DNA of 64,000 nt from Simmondsia chinensis (Eukaryota; Streptophyta; Magnoliopsida; Caryophyllales; Simmondsiaceae), in the NCBI GenBank assembly GCA_018398585.1, contig JAGTTD010000014.1:17173387-17237386 (forward strand). Reading direction: 5' to 3'. The position numbers were made by a program, and so were the translations under genes. This document shows positions 21,931-31,200 of the stretch, piece after piece (positions within the stretch are counted from its first letter, which is position 1; the number at the start of each line of letters is the position of its first letter). Below the pieces are notes generated by a model. The model ran no database searches and was not told the DNA's origin. It saw nothing but the letters and a program-made list of their open reading frames with translations.

Positions 21931-22651
21931 ATATGTTAATAGTTCTAAACCGCATTTTTTGCGATACAGTCTTGATATATCTATTTGTAGAATCTTTGCC
22001 GAATGATCCGTAACGGGTGTCTGGGTTACCGATGTAAAAATTTCCTTTAATTGAAAGCCAAGTGCATGTGGATTCAAACCCCTCCCTCTCAACACAAGTA
22101 TTGCATTTACAAGCCAGCATATGAGACTTTCACCATTTTCTTTTAATTTTCGAAATTTCTCTTTAGTTATTGCAAATGTTGAACATTCGGATATGCACTT
22201 CTCTTTGGCGGTTAGTAAAAGTGCGGTAAATATTTTATTTTAATTTTTTTATTTATATATTTTCCATTGCATCATCATAATACTTATCTTTGATCAACAT
22301 TCATTTGTGAATGAAAAGTACTTGATCAAAATTCATGATCCGTGACACATCAAAATAATGCCTAAACTTTCAATCATGAGTTCTTAACTACGGTTTTAAC
22401 ATCCCATGTAAACTTACTTTCATGCATAAACAATAATGCATAAAGGACCAATGTTCCCACATCATGAGAATTCATGATTTGCACATATATTTGAATTAGA
22501 AACCATACCTTGATTTGTAGCAATCCATGTATTAGAAAGATCTAAGAAAACATCTTATTTCTCTCTTACTCACTTTCTCCAATGTCGCATAGTTTGCCAT
22601 CAAATCACACCAAAATAAGCCATTTTCATGGAAGAAAATAAGTTCTAAGAT
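21931..22651 (-). other. Copia-2 interior next to its 5' LTR
   Basis: This is the rest of Copia-2 beyond nested Copia-3. It is AT-rich with a few short frames and no recognisable protein. A tRNA-Met-type primer site next to the 5' LTR at 22652 could not be read. Confidence 0.35.
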
Positions 22652-22970
22652 TGTCAGAATAATTTGTGGGAAACACACAAATTTCTTAGGGAAATCATAG
22701 AACATGTATCTAAATCAGTCACTAGCTTAAGGCACGCAGCGAACCATTTTTCTTAAGATTTATTTCTTGGATACAAAAATAGTCCAAGGGATAAAATGAA
22801 ACCCACCAACAAAGTGAAAGTAAAAGTGTAGAGAGAGAAAGATGACCGAGACTTTTTAAGAGAAAGAGAGAATGAACTTTTTCAAGTCATGCAAAATAGA
22901 AATAGTGGGCTATTTATAGAGATTGATATGTCTCTTGGAAAGAGACACATCCTCCATACGTATCCTTAAG

Positions 22971-23305
22971 TAGTGGTGGCCATTGGCCGGGCTGGGCCAG
23001 GTTCGAGTGGGTCCTGAGCTTGGCACGCAGGCCTGGGCCTGGGCCGGGTCTAGGCTTGCTCCTGTTCTAGTGAGCCAGGCCCGGCATTTTTTTTTAATAT
23101 GTCATGAAAAAGTTACACAAAAATGATTGGGGTTCGAACCCCATATCTCTAACATGTAAGGCACACCCATTACCATTTGAGCTGCAATTTCTTTATAATT
23201 TTGTTGTGTAAACAATATATTTAAACAGGTTTAGTGATAATACTACTTAACCGAGCTCTGGGCTAAGCCGGGTTCCGGGCCGACGCGGCCCACTGGCCAC
23301 CTCTA
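22971..23305. mobile_element. hAT-type MITE in the Copia-2 LTR
   Basis: Its inverted ends, TAGTGGTGGCCA and, from the other side, TAGAGGTGGCCA, differ at one base in twelve. Perfect 8-bp target duplications TCCTTAAG lie at 22963-22970 and 23306-23313. The 335-base interior has GC-rich arms with repeated GGGCC/GGGCCTGGGCC words and an AT-rich centre. There is no coding capacity. The TAGNG terminus and 8-bp duplication support hAT. Confidence 0.8.
23128..23192 (-). other. tRNA-like segment inside the MITE
   Basis: On the minus strand an A-box-like AGCTCAAATGG is followed about 35-40 bases later by GGTTCGAACC within a palindromic T-arm-like GGGGTTCGAACCCC. The CCTTACATGTTAG piece between them resembles an anticodon arm. 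No matching acceptor stem was found, so this is a tRNA-derived fragment or chance, not a working tRNA gene. Confidence 0.3.
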
Positions 23306-23640
23306 TCCTTAAGCAAGGGACACATCCCTTTAAAATTACCAAAGGAATTTCCAAAAATCCACAAAAAATTGTCCAAGGTAATGACCATAATTGCCATGTG
23401 TGTCGACACTTAGACCTAATCCCTGAGTTTTGTACTTCTATGTGTCGACACATTGATCAAAACTTTGATTTTTGTATATTTAAGCCAAAATATATTAATA
23501 TGTAAACATTTGAAACACTTTATTTTGAAAATACACCAACAAGTGGCACTACGTGATAGCATGTGGTATGGATTCGTCGGTTACTTAATATGGGTAACCT
23601 AATGAGGGCTAAATTTGTCAAAAAATAAAACATGAGAGAT

Positions 23641-24055
23641 TACTTCATATTGCACTGTTTGAGAAAAGGATTAGTCGCATCCAAGTCAAAGGGGATAACC
23701 TTGTGGTACTAAAGTTATTCATTGGAAATTTAAACGTTCTTGGCAAATTCGGATGATTATTGAAATATTTGGAAGTTATTGGCTTGCTTTTTGGAGACTA
23801 AAATCTCCGATGTTCACCGTGTGGGCATTGGAGCGGCAAATAGGGTTGCTGCTAGAGGAATTCTTGCTTAGAAGTAATGGAATTTTTGAGGATCATAGTT
23901 AGGAATTTCACAGGGTTATTTGTACTGAAACGCTAAGTTGGTCTATTTCTTGATAGGCCCCTTAGCGCACTCTTTATCTCCAAAAATTTAAATAAAAGAA
24001 AATATGACAAACCATTTTAACAAACTAATAAGCAAAAGAGATGACACATGCCCTT
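23641..24055. other. Spacer without a clear gene
   Basis: Plus-strand frames around 23740-23900 have a faint resemblance to LINE RNase H, but no catalytic motif is readable. Nothing else is seen. Confidence 0.3.
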
Positions 24056-24325
24056 AGGAATTGTTTGGAATGGAGGAAATGTCGACCAAAGAAAAAAATA
24101 TTTGGAGGAAAGTATTTTTCCTTTGTTTAGATTACACGGAAAATATGATGAAAAGAAGTCCAACGGAAAAATTTAAAGTTTGTAATATGATTTGAGGACA
24201 ACAACTTTCCTCTTAAAACAGAGAGGAAAACAACTTTCTTGTTGAAAAAAAAAATCTCGACCCAAATCATATCAATCCCATATTTATTAGACTAATCACA
24301 GCTTTATGTTTAATCAAAAGGGTCT
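24056..24325. repeat. Dispersed repeat A, copy 2
   Basis: Aligns with 870-1135 in the same orientation (GTTTGGAATG, GAGGAAAGTATTTTTCC, AACAACTTTCCTCTTAAAA, TTTATTAGACTAAT). Non-coding. Confidence 0.55.
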
Positions 24326-24472
24326 ACTTTGTTTGTCTCCTAAGATCAATAAATATGTATCTTGTTGAAATATTTATCATTTAAAATACCCAATTAATAA
24401 AATATTTAAACTTTGAGGTACCTAAATGTAATAACTTTTTGAGAAAATTTGGTTCAAGCACCTTAAGGTTTG

Positions 24473-25354
24473 TGATAGTAGTACCAAGATGGGTGACCTT
24501 CTGGGAAGTCCTCGTGTTGCATCCCTTAGGTTAGGGGTTCTCGGAAACAGCCTCCCTTCAGGGGGAAGGCTACATACATCCACCCCCATCCAGATAGGGA
24601 TGGCAATGGTTCGAGTTCTCCTTCATCCAGATCCCACCCAAAAAAACCCGTCCTAACCCAAATTCGGAAAAAAAAAAAAAAAAAAAACTTATTTATTCCA
24701 TAAAAATTCAATCCAAATCCAAATATATCAGGTGGAACGAATATCCAAACCCAAATCCATAACCCATTTAAATTATAAATAAATTATAATATTACAATCT
24801 AATATTAATATATAACAATAATAATGCAATAATAATACCTCAAAAACTAATATTGGACAACTTGCCATTATTTTTTTCTTTTTTCATTTAATATTTATAA
24901 ATATAATAATAATACAATATTAGACAACCATTCAATTATCTCCTAACAAGTAAACTTTATATTAGGATTTGTTATATCATGGATCTATAAAAAATATTAT
25001 AGTGCCAAAACACGTTTCAAAATATGAGCACAATAAACAAAATGTAGGAATATGGTTTGACATGTTAAATACTTGATATTTAGTAATTTAAAAATTTTAC
25101 CCTGCATTAAACATAATTTGAATAGGATTTAGGTCAGGTTTGGGTCGGTTTTGATGTCATCCAAATCCCACTCAATCCAAAACCCATTTATCAACATCCA
25201 AATCCAAATCCATTTAAACCTCATTTTTTGCATCCAAATCCATTATAAATGGATCGGGCTGGATGGATATTCTATGGATTTGGATCCAATTACTATCCGT
25301 ACTCCCAGATCCTGCTTAGACAGGAGCTCTTGAGAAACTGGGAATGTTGCTTTT
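24473..25354 (+). mobile_element. 5S-headed SINE, 5'-truncated and split by a MITE
   Basis: Perfect 13-bp target duplications ACCTTAAGGTTTG lie at 24460-24472 and 25355-25367. The element starts inside the 5S head (TAGTACCAAGATGGGTGACC, keeping the canonical GTGTTGCATCCC end) and continues into the same tail as 1675-1820: TTCTCGGAAACAGCCTCCC, TACATACATCCACC, then CAGATCCTGCTTAGACAGGAG at 25306-25326. The tail is interrupted by about 707 bases of another element. Removing that insertion gives a SINE of about 175 bases. Confidence 0.8.
24596..25302. mobile_element. MITE-like element nested in the SINE
   Basis: The left end AGGGATGGCAATGG and the complement of the right end, CGGATAGTAATTGG, form imperfect inverted ends; GGGATGGCAATGG is a terminus I associate with plant hAT-like MITEs. 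Flanks ATCCAGAT (24588-24595) and TCCCAGAT (25303-25310) match at six of eight positions, as an old 8-bp target duplication might. The interior is AT-rich with reiterated ATCCAAATCC words and no gene. Exact edges are uncertain by a few bases. Confidence 0.55.
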
Positions 25355-25789
25355 ACCTTAAGGTTTGCCAACATATTTTTCAGGTAACTTTGAGATTTTG
25401 AAATGTTTTTGAGATACGTTTAACTTTGTGAAATTTTTTTAGCTACCCTAGATATACTTTATTGGAGTTCCTTTACTTTACATTGACATGAACTTTAAAA
25501 AATTGGAAATTATCATTTAGGTTTTTTTTCAATAATTATCATTTAGTTATCATGAGGTTTGAACATTTATCACTTAGGTACTTTAATTTTTCTATATATA
25601 CAATTGGGTCTTTGAGTTTTACACATTTTATCACTTAGATACCCTAAAGTTTTAAAATTTTATCAATCAGATACTTTTTTGTTGGAATTCAATAGATTTT
25701 AATTATACAATATTTTCAAATTTTAAAATATTTTTAAATCCTTATAAATATTTTAGATATTAATAAAATATCTAAAAAATTTTAAGAAA

Positions 25790-26075
25790 AAATTTGGTTA
25801 AGGTACCCTGAGTTTTGGTAATATATTTTCTAGGTATCTTGAGGTTTCAAAATGTTTTAAGGAACCCTGAACTTTGGTAACATTTTTTTAGGTGCCCTCT
25901 GCTTAACTCTGTTAGGGTTCTATTAGTAGAGAGTACCTGAGAAAAAATAAGTAACCAAAGTTCAGGGTAGTACAAAGACATTTTAAAATCTCAGCGTACC
26001 TGAAAAATATATTACCAAACTTTAAGGTACCTGAAAAATACATAATCAAACCTCAGGGCACCTGAACCAAGCTTA
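25790..26075. repeat. Foldback MITE 1
   Basis: The left arm (TTGGTTAAGGTACCCTGAG, GGAACCCTGAACTTTGG) is repeated inverted in the right arm (CCAAAGTTCAGGGTA, CTCAGGGCACCTGAACCAA) around a loop near 25895-25925. The arms share a reiterated GGTA-CCTGAG-TTTGGTAA word. Confidence 0.65.
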
Positions 26076-26769
26076 CTCTAAAATTAACCTTTTAAATCAA
26101 ATAGGAAAAGAAATCATTAAGAAGAGAAGCACTTCTAATCAAAAATATTTAGTTTTTCCTATTTGTATTGTACAACTTTAAAGCAATAACTATTATTAGG
26201 TCTTACTTAGCATATGTAATTGAAGCTTGTAATTAAGGTTGAATTAATTGTAATAAAAGTATATAGTTCCAATTATGTTTGGTTCATTTGTTAGAATTGG
26301 AATTGAAATTTAGAGAATAATCATAGAAACCTCCTGAACTATTGGTTAGAATCAAAGTGACTCCTCAAACTTTTAATTCCCTTAAAGATATCTCTAAATT
26401 ATGGATCAAAATTAATGTGTAAACTCCTTACTTCTAATTTGATCAAGGATACCCTAAATTATTAACTAAAATCAATTTGATCTCCAACCTCAAAAATTTT
26501 ATTAAAGACATCCGAAATTATTAAAAGAAAATTTGGGTGAACTATCTTGAAATTTAATATACTGATTTCAAGTGCCCTGAGATTTAAGTACTTTTATAAT
26601 ATCTTAAGCTTTGGTAACTTTTCTTTCCAATTATCTTTTCTAGAACTCTGTTACGATTTTGTTAAAATTAGGCTAATGTCACAGTAAAAACATTTAAGGA
26701 AAAATATTATTTATCATTAAAATAATTTTAAATATTTAAAATAAATTTTTTTAAAAAGTAATTTTTTTT

Positions 26770-27030
26770 GTGAAAATTTTGAGGTTGGTAATATTTTTTC
26801 AAGTATCCTGAGGTTTTCAAATATTTTTGAAATATCTTGAACTTTGGTAACTTTCTTTTTTTTTTTTTTTAAGTGCCTTTAGCTAACAGAACCTTGAAGG
26901 AGTCAAGCGGAGGATACCTCAAAAAAAGTTATCAAAGTTCACGGTACCTCAAAGACATTTCAAAACCTTAAGGCACCTAAAATGTATTACCAAACTAGGG
27001 ATACCATAACCAAATTTCTCAATTTTTTCA
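26770..27030. repeat. Foldback MITE 2
   Basis: Same family as 25790-26075. The left arm (GGTTGGTAATATTTT, CTTGAACTTTGGTAAC) is inverted in the right arm (GTTATCAAAGTTCACGG, GTATTACCAAACTAGGG), with the loop near 26870-26920. Confidence 0.6.
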
Positions 27031-27510
27031 ATTCTTAAAAAACATTCATATATTTCAAAAATATTAATATATTAAAAAAATATTAATATATTTCAAAAAT
27101 ATTTTAAACTCATGTACTTGACCTCAATTTTTTCTAAAATTTTTAAGCCTCAAGATCTCTGAAAGTATGTACTAAAATATCAAATACATAGGTGATAATT
27201 AAACTCAAGGTGCCTAAGTAATAAATTTCTAATGGAACAATATCAAGAATGGTCACTAGAAAATCACAGGACTTAAATGATATAGAAGGAATACATCTTA
27301 TTAAGTTAGACAATAATTCTTTTTTTGCATTTTATTTTCTACCAACCAAAGAAAGAAAAATTGATCCTGAAAATATTTTTTTTTCCCTTCTTTTCCTTAA
27401 CTTTCAAATAATGAAAAAAGTCATTTTCTTTTATTTTATTTCCCTTCAACTTTTTCTCCTCACATTTTTCTTTCCTTTAAATTTTTTTAGTTCCAAATGG
27501 AGCCTTAATG

Positions 27511-27959
27511 ATTGGCTTGGTTGTTCGTTTATTCAGTTCATACCAGGCTTGCCATTCTCTATGCAGTTGTTCATAGAGGAAGTAGCCATCACTCTCTAGA
27601 GAAGGCTCAGAGCAAGGAAGAGGGGCAATTACATTTCAATATATACCAATTAACATGCAAATCCATAACATAATTCACGAAATGCAAACGCCAGCTAATG
27701 ATATAATTGTAGTCAATTTCAACCATTGTTTTAGGAAGACTAATTCAGCAGTTGACTAGATTGCAAAGTATGTCATAATATCAATCTTGTGACCTACTTG
27801 ATTTCCCAGCCTAACCGATATCTAGGTTTTATTGTAACAGCAAATGCATTACGACGTGCTCTACCTAGAAACCGCCTCTAGCACTCCTTTCTTACCAATT
27901 TAAGAAAAAATATACTGTTTCTCCACAGAAAAATTACAAAAGACACTAACCCTAAGGTG
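27511..27959. other. Spacer between repeats and the hydrolase gene
   Basis: No transposon or gene recognised. Part of it may be the 3' flank of the minus-strand gene that ends at 28229. Confidence 0.35.
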
Positions 27960-28228
27960 TGGCATCAGAATTTCTTTTACAGCCAATATATAGTTTGCTT
28001 CTTCTTGTTCAGCGCTGCTTTGTTCCAGAAGACAATGAGCAACCACAGAAAAGGCAAATAAGGGTTAAGCGTCTGACCACAAACATTGCAGCGAGCAACA
28101 TAGTCATCCATGCACGAACTGACTAAAGAGGCTCCATATATAACCAAATCATTTCCATTCGGCATCTGGGGAACCGTAATGCATTAGGACCCGGCTCCAA
28201 ATCACATGGATTTTGAAGAAATACAGGC
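27960..28228 (-). other. Probable 3' untranslated region of the hydrolase gene
   Basis: This lies directly downstream of the stop codon at 28229-28231 on the minus strand. It is less AT-rich than the surrounding repeats and resembles no transposon. The 62-codon frame at 27977-28165 is probably fortuitous, although it contains three cysteines. The polyadenylation site cannot be fixed. Confidence 0.4.
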
Positions 28229-31200
28229 TTAAATTACAGTATGACGCGCCACAAACGACACCACCAAAGGGTTTACCAGCTGAGGTGCCTCATCCTGACA
28301 ACACAACGGAAAAGGATTGGTACTTAGAACGTGTTACACGCGTGGCCACAATGAAGCTCAGTGTCCTCTGGATTTAGAGATGGATATCTCATAAATTTTA
28401 GGGTTAATTATGCCAAACGTCTCTTTAACCATTGTCTCAATTTAATTGTTTTACTTTTAACTGTGTCAACTAAACAAATGTTAAATTAGTTAGATGGCGA
28501 AATCGATGTTTAAGTTAATGAAGTAATTTTGAACACTAGATCATGTCAAATGCAAGTACTCTAGTACAAAAACATCCATTGACTCAATAACCCACCCATG
28601 ATCCAACCATAAAATTTTGTTGCTAACTAATTTTACTCTGAGACTAAACTGATATAATGTAAATTATATAAAGTATAAAATCTAAAATGTAAAATATATA
28701 TAATACAAGTGGAGGGGACTGAAACGACCCTAATGTTATGCTAAGAAGAAACAGCTCAAGCATGACAGGAAAAGACCTGAGGACAATGGCCAACATTGGG
28801 AAGCATAACAAAATCTTCAACAGATTCAAAGTTTGCATAGGCTCTTCCAAGCTCAATGGGTTCCCATGGATCCTTATCACCCCAAGCTATCAACACTGGA
28901 CACTGCACATAGATATAGCATCAAATTAGGGCCAGTTAAGAACCCGGACAACGAAAACAATTGCTTGCAGCTCCCAATTTGTTAAGGAATTTCCTTGAAA
29001 ATTAGTTATATTATCAATTTGCTTCCACCACATAGAGCTCTTCATAATAGGAAAAATAATGATTAGATATGATCCGCTTTGTCCTAATAGTTATGGTGGC
29101 AGTTGTCAAACCCCAGGACGCAGGTTCGATTCCGGCATCCCCCTGTCCTCCAAAGCATTACCAATTTTTTTCCCGATAATTAGTGAAAAAGTCGCGGAAT
29201 AAAGCAGGCCACTCGACTAAGCGAGATTTGAGTCCACCCGAAAAGAACAAGGGCCACAAAAGACAACAAAAAAAGCAAGAACACAATCAAAAACAGGCAA
29301 AACACGAGCCATAAACACGACTACTCAAGACAACGAAAACGAAACTCAAACAAACGACGCACTAAACACAATAAAGCACGGGACTCAAGGACGGTGGATC
29401 AAATCCATCGCCATAGATTAGATCAATCTCAACTGGAGTCACTCTGCTGGGCACCTAGTGATCAGAATCAGTCCATCACAACCTTCTATGGAGCAAAGCA
29501 CTCACTATAAGCGGGTCGAAGCTATTAAAATTCAGACCTAGTCTTTTTCCCATCTCTATTACTTGGCCAGCCTCCTCGATTTTACCAGCATCAATAATGT
29601 TGTCACCCCCGTTTCGCCATATTCCTCTTTTTCTTTTTGCCATTGGCCTTAACCGGTTTCTGCGCACTTCTTCCCGACAACATGTCCTTTAAGAAATCTT
29701 ATAGCTCCCGCTTCTCCTTCTCTTTCATCTTGCGTTTGAGAGCTCGCCTACCCCTTTTTGATGTCTGCATCTTTTCCTTCTTCGTTCGAGTTGTACTAGT
29801 CCCCTCCATAAGCGGCACCGGCACATAGTAGTTCTCAAGTGTACTGTCCTCTGTGTGCTGGTGTTTGAGCAATTCAGGGGGTTCGAAGCCCGATGGGAAT
29901 TCAGGACTGGAGGTTGCAGAGTCATTATCACTAATAGTGTGCCGACCTTCATTCTCATGCGGTGATGTCTGAGCATGAGGCTGAACAGTTTCGGCATTAT
30001 CCTTCTCAACCCACGGCAGAAGAAGAGGGAGATGTTGATTTTCTCGAACATCCCGAAGTGGTAATCGAGCAGCAGGCTGGGGGAAATAAGGGGACTGTGG
30101 GGCTCGCGGGCCAAAGCATCCCAAGGCCCAACTCTCGAAGTATTGGCCATCAATATGAATAGATACCTGGCCCAACAGATGCCCTCAGACACTCACGCCT
30201 CCATTCGCTGACCTAGGAGGACGAGTTTCAAATACTCACAATCATCCAAGACATTCGTCACTTGCTCGAGAAGAGATTGAACCCGTGGCGAAAGCCGTGC
30301 CAGTGTGGTGCAGTAACTGTCTTGCTGTGACATCGGTGGAAAAGAGGCCTGCTTCCTTGCCAATCTAGCCGAGACTGCGAGGAAAACAACTCTGGGCGAG
30401 TAGTCTCGAATCAACACTATATTTCCCTCTTTGGCTAGAACCAAATGGGATCCTCCATTAAACTGAATTTGAATCATCTGGTGAATGCATGTTGTAGAGC
30501 AGGTGTCAATTAAGAGTCTAGCAACGTCAACACATCTCATGGCAGACGTCCTCGAATCCATCTTGACAAACTTTCCCCATATTTTCGCAATGTCAGTAAA
30601 GCAATCCTTTGACCAACGTTGGATAGGCAGTCCATAAATCTCAATCCACACCCTTCTATTAAGGGAGTCAAGGATCTCGCCGGAGTATTTATACACTTCT
30701 TTGAATTTCAGAAGTAGGGTCTCTTTGCACGGGCCGAGGTAAGATTCTAGGGTGCCATCAGAGTTGCAGACCAGGATAAAAGTAGTGTTGCTTAACCCTT
30801 TAGGGGTTAATCCATACAGATTGTCCTCCGTGATAAATGTGAGGATATCGTCCAGACTAACCTCATCAGTCGAGTGTGCAATTATTGATCGATTAAGCCA
30901 GCCCTCCACACCCTTATTGGCGGTGGGCACCACAATCCTCGGAATGTTCGTATTCACGGCATCCCCTACCTGACTAGTTGGAGTATAACCCTGATCATCA
31001 TTTCCTCCATTGTCTTTGGACTACTAAAAAATCCTTGACTGAGGCTGATTTCGGTAGGATGAAGAAGTTGGTCTTCTACATGGGTTAGCCCATTGAACTC
31101 TGAGCTTAACACCCACCACCCATCTTCCATTCATCGATGCAATCGCCCTTACAGCTTCACTCGAGTCATGAAATCGAACAAAGTCAGAAGAACATTTGGA

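Larger units (their letters stand above)
12622..23541 (-). mobile_element. Copia-2: minus-strand copia element, heavily nested
   Basis: LTRs at 12622-13192 and 22652-23541 share long stretches (GGAAACACACAAATTT, GAAATCATAGAACAT, AGACACATCCTCCATAC, TGTGTCGACAC). Right of the first LTR, ATTCCCCCACC reads as a polypurine tract on the minus strand, so that LTR is the 3' one. Copia-type RNase H remnants lie at 13960-14470 on the minus strand. The element is interrupted by an L1 tail (13390-13659), by Copia-3 (16489-21930), and in its 5' LTR by a hAT MITE (22971-23305). I could not find a matching target duplication (TGCAG against AGTGG). Confidence 0.7.
22652..23541 (-). repeat. Copia-2 5' LTR with a MITE inside
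   Basis: On the plus strand it opens TGTCAGAATAATTTG and closes ACACCAACA. Without the 335-base MITE and one 8-base duplication it is about 547 bases, close to the 571 of its partner. Confidence 0.7.
24340..27510. repeat. Dispersed AT-rich repeat B, copy 2, with insertions
   Basis: Related to 5904-6810. Here the unit is expanded by a SINE (24473-25354) and two foldback elements (about 25790-26075 and 26770-27030). The strongest matches to copy 1 are 25355-25790, and 27095-27360 against 6400-6660. The short frame at 27249-27599 lies in its T-rich right end and has no domain. Confidence 0.5.

Noticed and set aside
23660..24000. LINE RNase H fragment
   Set aside because: Faint similarity only; no catalytic D-E-D-D pattern could be aligned.
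29110..29170. tRNA gene
   Set aside because: Only a T-arm/B-box-like GGTTCGATTCC is present; no pairing acceptor stem or complete cloverleaf can be drawn.
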